A DNA stretch of 64,000 nucleotides from Margaritifera margaritifera (GCA_029931535.1 JAQPZY010001638.1:6317501-6381500); one strand, 5' to 3'; positions 9,541 through 22,119 are shown, counted from the first letter of the stretch. Made by a program: numbers and translations. Notes: generated by a model from the sequence alone, not told the origin.

Positions 9541-12200
9541 AAATGCATTTTATTTCGCCCAGCGCGAATGTTATTCCAATAACCCTTACTATCGATCTTT
9601 TTTATGAACCAATTATTCGGTTTGTTGTATTTTACCCGTGAAGCTCCCCCATATTGTTATCATTGACGCCAACAATAGATGTGAGCATTAAAACAGTTTT
9701 AGTTCCTAAAAAAAAATTCAAAATTAAAACATACTTTTAGATTTTAGAAAGCGTATTATTGAAAACTTCGAGCCGGACAAATGTCTGTCAGTGTAAAAAA
9801 AAGATGACAGATGACCTACAACGGATGATAATGTCGCTGCTTTGTCTCGTTCTTGCGATATTTACCACAGAAAAGGTAACAATCAGTGAAAAAATACCCC
9901 CGCTCTAAAATTCGAACTTTTTTCGTATGTTACAGTAGTGTGCAACGTACGGGAAGACATTCATGTTTCTAGATTGAATGCACAAAGCTGTAAAATCAAT
10001 ACAAGCAACTGAGCGACATTTTTCTCCATTATTTCGATCCAAAAGAGAGGGATTAGTACTTCTCAACGGTACTATCAACTATCATTACGCACGAGTTACC
10101 CGGGGTTCAATGCGACCGAAAGCATATCATGAGCATTTCATCTTGAAAAAAGGAAGTCAAAGACACCCTCGACCCGATCTGTCTTAAGAAACATTGCTTT
10201 AAATCAACGCTTCACTATTGCCATATAATCTAGTAACATTCAGGTATATTTTGGTACCTTCTGCATAATTTAATTCAACCCCTCATAATAAAAAAAAAAA
10301 CAATTCTCGCTTCAAATGTCGGACGTGTGATAAGTGATATATCCCCGGTGAAGTGTATCCCTTTCAGTTACCAAGTTTAAGTTCAACCTTTTCTTGCAAG
10401 AAGAATGAACAGCAATAGTTCTAGCCGGTTTTTGCCCCGAATATCTACGCTATAATAATTACACATTTTTACCAAGCCCTAGTATCAATGTTTAGGCTAG
10501 TTAAATCTCATTATACGACGCGAACACTAAAAGTTATTGGTTCATAACACCAGAAAGGAACTACTTATGTCTTCATACGACCTTCTTGTTTTCTTTGACA
10601 ATATTTGAGAAAAAAAATGTTAACAAATAGTTCTATTCATTTTTTTCTTGGGATTCGTTATTATTTGTATATGTAATTATAAGTATTCATCCTCATATTT
10701 TTCAGGATTCATGGAGCCATCACAAAGCGTGAAAATCGATTGCACATTATACATAAACTAAGGCCGTTCGTGCAGTGTGTAATCCATTTTTACGCTTCCT
10801 GACTTCATAAATCCTGTAAAATATCATGGTTAGTTCTTAAAACAATCTCGCTGTCACTGTTGGATCTAATCTAACTGTTACCTCCTCGAGGGAGATTCAA
10901 ATTCAACTGACTTTATCAATAAATAGCCTGATACGTTGCTCTCTGCAGGCAAGCGACTATTTGGCTTATTAACCCTGAGGTCACGTTAGTCTAGTTAGAT
11001 TTACGCCGATTGGCAGCGACAAGTACCCAGCGCTGTTTCCTTTATATTAAACGGCACATTTTGCTAGAAATGTATTGTACCAGTTCTCGTACCGGAAATC
11101 GTGCTTGTTTTTTCTTTTTCTTCAGAGAATACAGACTCATCTGAAAAGTATTTGCCCGTTAACAAATTAACAGATGTAATGTACAAGAAGACAGATGAAC
11201 TTAAGGAAAACTAAAATTCTCAGCGCAAACAGAAATACAAATTTAAACTATTGAGTAGATGAAGACGCCTAAGACCACTAACGTCCTTGAATTGACAACA
11301 TTTTTAAATATTCCAGATCTCTTAGATCCAGACGCTTCCAATACGATGGAATCATTAAAATAAGAAGCAGTACCAAAAAAAATTCACAGCTATGTTTTCC
11401 TAGTATATTTTAGCATTTCCACGGTACGAAGACGTCATCATTTTGTATGCATTTGCCGTTCCAATTAACTTAGTATTTTCATTCAAGACATATTTGAAAA
11501 TAAGAGTTCATTTTCCTTTAACTACGCTAGCCAAATCGTCCACTTTCATCTACTCATCTCGCAAAAGCAATAAACTCCGAATGATTGGAGAACTCACCTG
11601 TGGAATTTCTCTGAGCGATCTGGAATCCTATGCAATTTTTGTAACGGAACTAACCGTAGCCCTAAGATCGAGCGTCCTAACACAAAAGGTCAAAGTTCGA
11701 CGTTTAGCGCAAAGGCGTCATCAGCTTACTATTGCATTAATGGCATCGTTCGTATGTATGTATGTATGTATGTATGTATGAATGTTCAAGGCACCTCAAC
11801 ACAAAAAGGTTTCATGGCGCCATTTAAAAGTAAAGTTCTAAAAATGAAGAAATGAGGAATTGCACACAATCCTAGGAAGATAGTAGTCATGGAACCTTAA
11901 TGTGCCAGTAAAATGCCGTTCCACGACGGAGAAAAAATGTGTACAAACTAAATGAAAAACAACAAAAACAAAAAAACGGCAAACGTTAAAAAATTACCTG
12001 TAGGTTATAAGCTCTACAACCGATAACAATCGGCGTGAAAAGTAACGGTACACCCATCCTCACCTCGACACACACGCACGCACAAACAAGCAAAACGGAT
12101 ACAGCTTTACAATGGAGTAAAGAACCGATTTTAAGTGTAAGGCATTGGAACGGTCTGTGATTTTTACAGACAGTGGGGACTTTATAACATAATCCGATCT
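9541..12200. other. Intergenic DNA, no supported gene
   Basis: AT-rich sequence with a short (ATGT)n at 11752-11780. A strong minus-strand donor-like ACAG|GTGAGT lies at about 11599, but no phase-compatible exon could be built around it. Frames at 9978-10187 and 11443-11781 have no recognisable product. Confidence 0.45.
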
Positions 12201-12201
12201 G

Positions 12202-13050
12202 ATAGATGTTATTCCACTAAATATAGCTAGAGTTTATCCCACTAAATATAGCTATATGTTATCCCACTAAATCTAGCTAGATGTTTTCCCACTAAATATA
12301 ACTAGATGCTATCCCACTAAATATAGCTAGATGCTATCCCACTAAATATAGCTAAATGCTATCCCACTAAATATAGCTAGATGCTATCCCACTAAATATA
12401 GCTAGATGCTATCCCACTAAATATAGCTAGATGCTATCCCACTAAATATAGCTAGATGCTATCCCACTAAATATAGCTAGATGCTATCCCACTAAATCTA
12501 GCTAGATGTTTTCCCACTAAATATAGCTAGATGCTATCCCACTAAATATAGCTAGATGCTATCCCACTAAATATAGCTAGATGCTATCCCACTAAATATA
12601 GCTAGATGCTATCCCACTAAATATAGCTAGATGCTATCCCACTAAATATAGCTAGATGCTATCCCACTAAATATAGCTAGATGTTTTCCCACTAAATATA
12701 GCTAGATGCTATCCCACTAAATATAGCTAGATGCTATCCCACTAAATATAGCTATATGTTATCCCACTAAATCTAGCTAGATGTTTTCCCACTAAATATA
12801 GCTAGATTTTATCCCACTAAATATAGCTAAATGTTATCGAGTGGCGTAGCGAGGGAAAGTGCCGCCCAGGGCCAACTACCAAAATTACGCCCCACTCCAT
12901 TCGTATTATTTATGATGTATACGGTACTCTTACCAAATTGCTGGCCCCCTAGAAAGTGCCGCCCGGGGCCACCGCCCCCTTCGACCCCCCCCCCCCCCCC
13001 ACGCCACTGATGTTATCCCACTAAATATAGCTAGATGTTATCCCACTAAA
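12202..13050. repeat. 25-bp minisatellite interrupted by a transposon
   Basis: About 27 units of ATCCCACTAAATATAGCTAG plus ATGCT, with variants ATGTT and CTAGCTAG. The array runs to 12838 and resumes at 13010 after the insertion. Central units are nearly identical while edge units vary, as expected from unequal exchange. Confidence 0.9.
12839..13009. mobile_element. hAT-like non-autonomous element, 171 bp
   Basis: Ends are (G/C)AGTGGCGT inverted repeats. A perfect 8-bp duplication ATGTTATC lies at 12831-12838 and 13010-13017. The interior is GC-rich with a C17 run. It interrupts the 25-bp array, so it inserted after the array existed. Confidence 0.75.
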
Positions 13051-13649
13051 TGTATCTCCATTTTCCCCAATAAACAACAGAGATTTTACATAACACATCC
13101 CTTCCCCCGTAACCTTTGTGGCAACACCTTTCATGAGCAAAACTGTGTAGTGCTTGACACTGAAATAGATTCCCACTCTTAAACTGCATCCCGTCAAGCT
13201 GTCAGTTTCCAAGAGAAATGTCGGCATCCTGAGATCTACAAATAACGATTCTTAAAATAACTCGCTTTGGTAAATTGGATGTACAATCTACTTCTCTATA
13301 GTAGCTTCAACAAGCCTGCTCATTATTTTCAACACCAAAGTAACAAGTTCCAGAGTTGTCGGGAATTGCGTTGACTCCGTTCAATCATGAGTATCATTAA
13401 ATGGATGCCAGTCAATTAAATACAAGTTTCCAAAGATGCTGCCTAAACAAGTTGCACATGTGCAGATGTTTTCCGGACTTTACGGATTTTTAGCCATTGT
13501 TGTGGATGTACAGACAAATAATCCAACAAAGCTGGTATTCTTTCATCATGCTCGATATTACTTTCTTAAACTCTCAAATGTCATTCGAATTCCTGAATAC
13601 ATTGCTTTGTCTTTTTTGAAACATCTCCAGTTACTGAACGATTGGTTTG

Positions 13650-13835
13650 TTTTGGTGTTTTACGGCACAGCAATACAAGTAAGTTTTTTAGTATCAAGGC
13701 AATTGGATCAAAGTGTCTTGTCCAATGACATATCATGTTAGCCGACCCAGGCTGATCCGATGATAGGATTCAAACCCGCGCCCTGTTTGATCGCGAATCG
13801 AGCACGCTAACCACCGAGCCACTGAGGATCCTGTT
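13650..13835 (-). mobile_element. tRNA-derived SINE (minus strand)
   Basis: Read on the minus strand it begins with a tRNA-like head containing GTGGCTCGGTGGTTAGCG (A-box region) and GGGTTTGAATCC (B box). A body with GGACAAGACACTTTGATCC follows, ending in TTGCTGTGCCGTAAAAC. It is the same family as 33645-33815, 37372-37558 and 59338-59575. Confidence 0.75.
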
Positions 13836-13975
13836 TCCGTTATTCCAAGTTACTGAAAATATTACAGGCTCAAGGGGGCATAATCAAATCAGATTGAAAA
13901 GTAGTTCTCCTAAATTAAATTAGTCATACAAATCAATATTTCTTTATACTTGTGGAGTTTTTGTAAATATCTTAC

Positions 13976-14072
13976 CGTAGATGAAACCCGATAGAGTTCA
14001 GCTGCAGCATCTTCTTCTTGCCGAGATCTGGAACTATTATTCCTTCGACTGTGTTTTCGTCTGTAACGGCAT
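13976..14072 (-). CDS. Exon: basic stop-transfer and cytoplasmic part of a membrane protein
   Basis: This minus-strand segment is bounded by AATTTTTCAG| and |GTAAGATATT. Its single leading base completes the split codon left by the exon at 17966-18483, and 32 codons follow without a stop, ending in phase 0. Directly after the membrane helix it encodes CRYRRKHSRR, a classic positive-inside stop-transfer, then a hydrophilic stretch with EEDAAAELYRVSS. The phase match, splice sites and topology all agree. The following exon was not found in the window, so the cytoplasmic tail is incomplete. The protein family is unknown to me. Confidence 0.55.
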
Positions 14073-14296
14073 CTGAAAAATTAAAATTCACCACAATATT
14101 TGAAATTTATATCTCGTTGTGATAAAACTGAAAATGATAAATAATATAATTATCATTATAATAATAAAAATAATTTTAAAAAATTAAAATGTGGGCACCC
14201 ACGCAATAGAAAGTGCAAGGCACCAGGCCATTGCATGATTTTGGGGTCTTTAATCAGTAGAGCTGAAAAGAGGCCCAAGTGCGCCTCATGACTTAC

Positions 14297-14311
14297 CTGG
14301 TTGACATCTTC
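14297..14311 (-). CDS. Possible 15-nt microexon of the same gene
   Basis: On the minus strand 15 bases lie between a pyrimidine-rich acceptor (…ATTTGGCTATTAG|) and an ideal donor (CAG|GTAAGT). Being a multiple of three, it could be included between the exons at 17966-18483 and 13976-14072 without changing the frame. This is speculative; RNA evidence would decide. Confidence 0.25.
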
Positions 14312-14319
14312 CTAATAGC

Positions 14320-15900
14320 CAAATGTAAGTACAGTTGACCAAGAAATATGGGTTGGTATGGTGATTTCGGCAGAAAATTCTTCCAATTCTGTTGATAACA
14401 CATTTTATGAAAACAACTGTGTTCGTAATAAATTTCTGATGGCAGATCAGCATCATTTGTTAAAATGTTTAATGTTTGTTCTGCGTTTATCGTGGTATCT
14501 CAGTTGCCGAATCACACAGCAAAAAACGCTCTAAGTGCCGTAATATATGACATGTTCAACCTTTAGTTTTTATCAATCATTTTTTAATGATTTGTGTGCT
14601 TAATTTTCATAAAACAATACATAGGTAACTAGTAGATAAAGTATACAATGTGGTTAGTTATTCTCCTTTTCTATTTCTCCTATTTAGCGAAATTTGACAC
14701 CGACTTAAACTCTCATTTTTTTTTTTTAAATTTCAATTTGTCAATTTATGTCAGATTTTGTAGAAATAAATTACGTACTAGTTGTTGTAGCTACTTCCCA
14801 TGGTCAACTAGTGACATCGCTTCCCACGGTAAAATTTACCCATAAGTCTGATGCAACTTTCCCATTATATGTATTCTAATGTTTACAGCTGAATCAACTT
14901 CTTACTTAATCGACTTGATCTGCTTTTAGAATGAACTTCATTTTCACTGAAACCGTAACTTACGCACTTAGGAACTGTCAGATGCAGATTTCATTTGTTT
15001 TATTAGCTGATATAGCTGTACAGTTGCCATAATAGTGAAAAATTTAGCATTTTGTCTTTCGATTACTCCCATGGACTTTAAAATAGTCAGACTATTTCCA
15101 GCAAAGAGCCAACAAAAATTTATTAGGTTGGTGACAAGTACGACTGCAAGGTGGGCCTAAGCCAAAATAATTATATAAAAACGTTCCAAGTATATCTTTC
15201 GGTCTTCTCATGGTACTCATAGGAATGATTTTATTGTTTTTCTTTTTTTCTACATAACCTAGGAACCTATGATTACACAGTGAAAAAGAAAAGGATCTCT
15301 CAAAGGGACTAACACTCTACTGGCCAAAAAGAATTTGTTGGAATTCACGAGAAGTCTTTTTCTTCTCTCCTTTTAAATTTTTGATCTGCCAAGTGCAGAA
15401 ACCTTCTCAGATATTGATAAATTCCAGCGTACCCATTTAATAAAAATAATATTTTTCTGTTGTTGTTGTTTGAATCGTCCTGTTTTCAAGTACAGATAAG
15501 CGCAGTACAAAAACATTTGTCATGGCTTTTGACATTGAACCTGATATCATGGTTATAAAGATAACATAACTATTTTCAGATATTGTCAAGATAAATCCAC
15601 ATGCTAGTTAAATGATTAAATCTCTAATTAATATTTTTTTAATTGCTGTATTCACATACTAATATAGTTCAAAAACTCGAATTTCACATCAATCAAGGTA
15701 TTCTTTAGATATATCCACAAAAAGGGGTTGACAACAATCAAATCAAATTTGTTTCTGTGTTATCATGGTCACGAATGGTTTACAGATAGAAACCAGATTC
15801 AAGATCAACCTTGAAATTAAATCCAGAGTGCAGAATATCAGTTTGTTTATTGACAGAAACAAATGAACAAAACTTCTGGTCGAAATCATAAGCTCAAGTG
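14320..15900. other. Intronic/intergenic AT-rich DNA
   Basis: If the exon pair is real, this is intron of the minus-strand membrane-protein gene. I see T-runs and no recognisable repeat family or further exon. Confidence 0.4.
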
Positions 15901-15929
15901 AAGTACAAAACTACAGGAAGTGACGTTTT

Positions 15930-16690
15930 CAAACTCGTTCACAACAGGGCGGACATGTTGATGGTCAGATCAGCACCAACATTTTATTCAGGATAAATTA
16001 CATAATGCAATAAGTGTTTTATTTCAAACCCCTTGGCAATGGCACCATTCGTTCAAAATAAGTAGTGATAATAAGATTTCAAGATGACAACTACTGTTGC
16101 CATGTTGGAGCTTAGATGTCAATCATTTTCATCGAGGACCAGCTATATACTGTTAAAGTGCTTTAGTGAAAACCCCATGTTAATACAACCATCCGTTCAG
16201 GAGAAGTAGCCATAACAATTTTTTAAGATGGCCGCTACAGCAGCCACATTGGGAGGTCAGACCGATACCATTTTCATTTAGAATCGACCAAATATTGCAA
16301 GAAGTGTTTCTTTGGAAACCCCATGTTCATACGACTATCTGTTCCTGATGAGAAGCTGCAATAAGATTTTAAAGAATGCCCTCGGGGCGGCAATTTTTTT
16401 ATTTTAGCTCTGATCAGCACCATTTATATTTAGGACCAACTATATATAATAAGAAGAAGTATTTTTTTTTAAATCGAAAATCCCATGTCGGCTCGACTGT
16501 TCCAAAGAAATAACGATAACAGATTTTTAAGCTGGCCGCTGTTGCAACTATATCAGATGTCTAACGGACGCCAATTTTATTTATAACCAAATAGAACCCA
16601 GAGTAAAGCTGTGTTCCAAGTTTCATTACTTTCCTACTAATAATTTAGGAGGAGTAGAGATAACAAATAATTGCCAACGAACGACGGACT
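15930..16690. repeat. Second array of ~145-bp monomers as at 4871-5900
   Basis: About five diverged monomers carry the same landmarks (AAGATGGCCGCT, CACCATTT-CATTTAGGACCA, CATCCGTTCAGGAG). It ends near ACGGACTAATGGCATAAGCTCTTCCGA. It lies inside the long intron of the minus-strand gene. Confidence 0.7.
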
Positions 16691-17009
16691 AATGGCATAA
16701 GCTCTTCCGATATCTCTGTTAAGCTCGTAACATGAGGTTTGTACTGAAAATAACGTACACATTTGGTTTGAATTGAAAATACCCATGCATAAAGTTCATC
16801 ACATCTCAGTAGTGTAAGTATCAGATTATGTTTAGTCAGCATTGATGGATATGAAATGTCTGAAGGTGAGTTACTACTGCCCAGACTGTACCAGACAAAT
16901 AGATATAACGAGAGAACAGTGAACGGCACATTATACGCCCGTCCGGTGTTTACTAATCCTCTGTTTAAACACTAGTAGGGCTGTGTTTAGAGATTATTGA
17001 CCAACGGGT

Positions 17010-17690
17010 ATCAGTGACCTGGACCTTTGGTCAAGGTATGCGGTCTACTGTGCAGAGACCATTATTTTCTTATTAGGCTTACAACGACCGTGACATTTGA
17101 CCACTGACCTTTAGACACCAAAAATCTATGTTTCTTTTTTACCCTAAGTGCAAGCCATTCACAAATTCTGGTCTTGAACCTACTCTATAACATAAGTTAT
17201 TATGCCAACAAGTTTTTTTTTGTTCTTTCATTCAGTGACCTTGAACTTTTACCTTTTGACCCCAAATCGATTTGCTGCTTCCTTACTCCAAGTGCAAACC
17301 ATCCACAAAGACTGGTCCAGGTCTCTGATGTAGAACTAAGGTTAAATGTTTGGAAACCATTTTTCTTCTTCCAGTCACAGTTATCTTGACCTTTGACGTT
17401 TTGACTCCAATGTGATAGGCTTTTTCCTTACCCTAAATGCAAGCCATCTGCAAAGTATGGTCCAAAACTCTAATGTAGAACTAATGTTATTATACAGAAA
17501 CCATTTTCTTCTTTCAGTCAATGTGATCTTGACCTTTGACCTTTTGACCCCCAAATCGATAGGTTTCTTCTTTACCCCAAGTGCAAGCTTTGCACAAATT
17601 GAATAACGGTAGATGGTGGAGAACTCCAGTTACTGTGTGGAAACGAAATAGGGAACAGCCGGACGGACGGACAACGTCACAACATTATAC
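17010..17690. repeat. GTGACCTTGACCTTTGACC-type repeat, ~150-bp monomers
   Basis: Four to five monomers share TGACCTTTGACCTTTTGACCCC-type blocks, then CTTACCC(A/T)AAGTGCAAGCC and ACAAA-TGGTCCA segments. The array ends in (ACGG)n at about 17660. Each block carries nuclear-receptor-like half-sites. Confidence 0.75.
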
Positions 17691-17870
17691 GGTCCGCCTT
17701 ATGGCAAGAGTATAAAAGTCAGGAATTGTTTGTCATGCATAAAAAACTTATTGTACCAAAGAAAGTTATATTTTACATAAACTGCACCTAAGGAGACCAA
17801 TAATGTTATCTTGTTGTGCAATCTGTGGCAGGAAAAAAATACGGTTTAGTAGGATTTTAGAGGTAAAAGA

Positions 17871-17899
17871 CTCTCTCTCTCTCTCTCTCTCTCTCTCTT
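17871..17899. repeat. (CT)n microsatellite
   Basis: About 14 uninterrupted CT units. Confidence 0.95.
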
Positions 17900-17965
17900 A
17901 GTGAAAATAAAAAGACGGATAATATGGAAGAATAGCAACAGGCAACATATTTCATTTATACTTAC

Positions 17966-18483
17966 ATTATTATCAGAACTATGGCTTCAATGATAAAGAT
18001 AACTGCTCCAATTATAGGGAACTGTAATACAGACTCGTGGCTATCTGAAAGTTTCGTTTTTGTCTCGAGCGTAGTTACACTGATGTCTGCACCATTACTA
18101 TCGTTCGACGTAGTGTTTATACTAGGCAAGAATATATCTGTTAAATTTTCTGTCACTGCAATTCCTCTAGAATCCGCCGAAACAGGAGTGACAGTTGAGG
18201 ATGTTGTTGATAAATACTCCAAAAATCCTCTATGAATCATGAAGGCACTGACATCCTCACATTTCGCGTCACATGAACAGTTTCTGCAGACCTTTGCCGG
18301 ATATATGAGGGAATATTTTTCATAGCAATATCTCATGACTTGTAACTTTATTTTACAAGTTAACTGATGCCCAATATTTGCGTCACAAAATTCTATGAAA
18401 TGATGTGGTGGAGGACACGGGATGTGCAGAGAATCCATATCATCTTGGCTCCATGAGTCGTTGCCCGTTGCACACACAAGATC
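17966..18483 (-). CDS. Exon: Cys-rich ectodomain, stalk and transmembrane segment of an unknown receptor-like protein
   Basis: The minus-strand exon starts after a strong acceptor (pyrimidine tract then GTATACAG|) and ends at AT|GTAAGTA. It is open for 172 codons. In order it encodes about 80 residues with nine cysteines, including CRNCSCDAKC; a Ser/Thr-rich stalk with several N-glycosylation sequons (NLT, NTT, NDS); and a ~19-residue hydrophobic helix (FPIIGAVIFIIEAIVLII) at its end. The split last codon is completed by the exon at 13976-14072, which begins with a basic stop-transfer. This is the layout of a type I membrane receptor. I cannot assign the cysteine pattern to a named domain. 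No signal-peptide exon was established upstream, so the N-terminus is missing. Confidence 0.6.
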
Positions 18484-18935
18484 CTGTATACGAACAGAAA
18501 ATACGTCAATCAGGATACAGCTGAGACTTGGCCCCATAAGTTTTAAAGTTAAATTAAGACTTAGATATGTGATTGTTCAATTTTAAGTCAGACTTAAATT
18601 TCAGCCAATCAGATCGTTGGATTCTAGACTTAAATTTAAGTTTAGGATTAAGTTCTTTTGGTGAAAATCTGGTCTGATAAAAATATTTTCTAAACATATA
18701 ATGATTCTAAATAGATGAAGGTCAGAGTACCGTAAGTTGAAGTATTTATTTGGTGGTGACAACCATTTGGAATTTCAACGGTTCGAAATGTACAGGTTTG
18801 ATTATACTTACGGTGAATCACAGTTACTTTCAGCTTACTATTTTAACAGTATTTATTATAAGGAAAGAAATTAGTACAATAACCACTTTACAAGTTCGTT
18901 ACCAATCATTTTATTCATCTAATAGCAGCTTTTTG

Positions 18936-18937
<2 letters not shown>

Positions 18938-18994
<57 letters not shown>
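18938..18994. repeat. (TA)n microsatellite
   Basis: About 28 TA units. Confidence 0.98.
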
Positions 18995-18996
<2 letters not shown>

Positions 18997-19370
18997 GAGA
19001 AATTAAAACAGGAAATACATATGCAAAACGCACACACGTACGCACAGACAGATATTTTTTGTGCTGGTTTTGTTATTTTACTTTGTAAATTCATATATTG
19101 TACATGATGATCATGGATGTATAAAATTATCACAGGTATCGACGATTATTCCACAATAAGTACATAAACATTTCTAAAAATGGAAAATAAATACTAAATC
19201 TGCATGGTTTACTTAGATTTTACATATTTACAAGAAATTATCACAAAATATTTGGACAGACACAAGGACATGGCGACAGTTGCGGGATTGGTATCATTAA
19301 CACTGATTTAGATGCATTCTCTGGACGTGTATAAAATATGCTGAATGATTTCAAAGTAATGAATACTGAC

Positions 19371-19462
19371 CTGAAATGGTGGATTTACAATAAACATCCC
19401 CGTGGTAATAAATAAAGTGGAAGTAGGTATTAATGAGGATTCCAGAAATCCCCTCTAACTGT
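19371..19462 (-). CDS. Candidate upstream exon of the minus-strand gene
   Basis: A 92-base minus-strand segment lies between ATATATTACAG| and CAG|GTCAGT. One frame is open throughout and reads like protein (for example GILINTYFHFIYYHGDVYC). It ends in phase 1, while the exon at 17966-18483 starts in phase 0 if its 5'-most acceptor is used. It would match instead an internal acceptor (CATTTCATAG|) in that exon. So either splicing differs, an exon between them is missed, or this is chance. Confidence 0.35.
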
Positions 19463-20005
19463 CTGTAATATATATTAAGGAATAAAACAGTGTAGGTCGT
19501 CAGTTGGAATGGTCCTATGTACACTTTATATGTGGCCAGTTACGACGGTTAACATTTTCCTATTATTAAATTGTAAAATGAACAATATTTAGGTACATGC
19601 ACATGTAAATATGCTAAAATTACAATAATAAAATTTCACCTAAACATATATAAGTATATCCCATATACATATTGTATATATTGTATGCATGTGTGGCGTG
19701 GTGGTGGTTGTGGTTGTGGTTATCGTTATCTAGAGGATGATCGACCTCGGTGTTATTGCCCGGATCGAGTAAATAATAATATAAATTGTGAAACTTATAG
19801 ATGGAATGAATAGAGATCTGAGCAGATATATAGAACAGACTAAAACGAGCCCCCGTATATGAAATATAACAATTTAATCAATTACATAAACAACTGTGAT
19901 AATGCATTACAGTAGGAAGATACACTTCTTTTTGAAATAAATCATTCACCGAATTTTAAACACAAATATACTTATATAAATAGCCGATCTGTTTAAATGA
20001 TAGAA

Positions 20006-20213
20006 TTAATTCATCATAGAATCGAGTGAACAATCGAAGTCATTGCCTTGTACAGCTTCATAACCTGGTTTCCTCCTGTTCACTCCAGTTTCACCGTGCT
20101 GTTCAACTGGTTCCTTCGCTTTCTTCTCACTCTGACTATCTTGCCTCTGTCGGCCCTCAAACTTTGTGTAGGTAGGTGGATACGTAGGTATGTAGATACG
20201 TAGGTACGTGGAT
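20006..20213 (-). CDS. Possible terminal exon of another minus-strand gene
   Basis: About 70 stop-free minus-strand codons end at TAA (20006-20008). The last ~50 residues are hydrophilic, rich in Lys, Glu, Gln and Arg, with PGYEAVQ near the end, resembling a cytoplasmic tail. The upstream part (20161-20220) is a short TACGTAGG-type repeat and gives only a weak acceptor. No AATAAA was found close downstream. It could be a chance frame. Confidence 0.25.
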
Positions 20214-21110
20214 ACGTCAGTGGATTACGTCAGTGGAGCTATTTCCCCTTTCAAAATAAACAGAGAAGCAACCTAAATCTTCTGTCAGATATCCTACTGG
20301 GAATAGATCATTACTCCACTCTCGTTATGTCAGATATCATCCTATCGGAAGTCAAACAGATACCAAAGGCTATCTGGTCAAGCCAAACACGGCAGGCCAT
20401 AAACAAACAAACCTAGTTTCATAAGATTAATCTATTTCCTAACGGCTATTTCATCGCTGACTCACATTAACATCACACGAGACATAACAGTTCCGTTCTC
20501 GATTATACAAATGAATGAATGAAATTCATTACATGGCTTAACTACGTTAATTTCAGTCGATACGCACTTAAGTTTTTATCATACATGAAATCATCTAAGA
20601 TCGGTGAATTCACACGGATTCTCATACTCATATCAACTAAAGTAATGCATGAAATTCTTAGAATACATGATTCCTATAACACTCAAGACAACAAATTCAA
20701 ACAATCTGTCAAACTTATATATAAGATCATTGTACGAATTCAGATAATGAACTCAAACACAGTTATACTCATATCAAGAAAATTAATCTACGAATTTATA
20801 CAAATAAAATCATGCAAATATAAGTAAATAAATTCAGGCAAATAATTATATTGGTATCAACGAATTACATGAGATTGATGCAAATACCTTGTGCTTTCAA
20901 GCCTTGTTCGCTTCTACCGCCAGAATTGTGTCCGTCAACTTTCCAGACATCCGGTCCCTTAGATTATTGTTTTACGAGATAATTTCTTGCAAATTCAATC
21001 TCGGAGCTAAAAATATCTTCCTCTTGCAGGAGTTTAGACTGACTAAATTTTGCGATGTGGCATATTAAAACTATGAAATTTCGTGTGGGAAACACGCCCC
21101 TTATTTAGCG

Positions 21111-21162
21111 TAGCCAATCAGGATTAAATATATCTACCGCCTTTTATAAATAGGCGCCAAAA
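21111..21162. promoter_or_regulatory. Core-promoter-like cluster (CCAAT, TATA, E2F-like)
   Basis: Plus strand: CCAAT at 21114-21118 and TATAAATA at 21145-21152. Minus strand: TTTTGGCGCC (E2F-like, 21153-21162) immediately precedes TATTTATAAAAG (21141-21152), pointing toward the minus-strand gene. No first exon was proven on either side. Confidence 0.35.
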
Positions 21163-21454
21163 TTTGCGGTCATCCGGACCCTCTAGATTTCCAAATAACT
21201 GATTCTGGACAATCTCAATTCTGACATTTTCGATACAAAGATTGAGTTAACCTTTTCCCTTCCAGTCTCTCTGACTGTTAAATAAACGAATGCTTAATTA
21301 AAAATCGGTTCCTCTCACAACACAGACCTTAAAATCCTCGCAGCATAGCGATTTAATATGCAACCTGTCCTCATAAATTTAATTAATTGTTCTCTGTCCA
21401 AGTTAATGTTCTCTTTATAGATCGACAGAAATTTGCACCCTTACAGTATGTATG

Positions 21455-21483
21455 TATGTGTGTGTGTGTGTGTGTTTGTGTGT

Positions 21484-21527
<44 letters not shown>

Positions 21528-21535
21528 ATGTGTGT
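21455..21535. repeat. (GT)n microsatellite
   Basis: An imperfect TG tract with single substitutions. Confidence 0.95.
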
Positions 21536-21625
21536 GTATAAAAGTGAATATGTCCATGTCCCAGTTCATGTATAGAAATAAATGTGTAAATTCAACAGGA
21601 TATCATCAAGATGGATGCTATTCAA

Positions 21626-21805
<180 letters not shown>

Positions 21806-22002
21806 TATAAAACGTTCGATTGCCTACTTTCAGTTTCAGCTAATCGATATACATGTGATGCAGGATGCAGCCAATGGCTTGAGAGTCCGGTCCCGAAAAA
21901 GATAAAGTACAACAACACACCTGTCCAAGAATGGCACAAAAAATCCGATGCTGAGATATGGAAACGACCGAATTCATATACCTCATTAAACATTGCTGTG
22001 CA

Positions 22003-22119
22003 CGCATTTATATGTAAGAATAATTATCAAGGTAACAAAAACGCATTTATATGAAAGAATAATTATCAAGGTAACAAAAACGCATTTATATGTAAGAATA
22101 ATTATCAAGGTAACAAAAA
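22003..22119. repeat. 39-bp tandem repeat, three copies
   Basis: The unit is CGCATTTATATGTAAGAATA followed by ATTATCAAGGTAACAAAAA; the middle copy has one change. Confidence 0.9.

Noticed and set aside
13021..13227. Minus-strand frame of 68 codons after CAG| as the next receptor exon
   Set aside because: Phase does not match the 13976-14072 exon; in phase it stops after eight codons.
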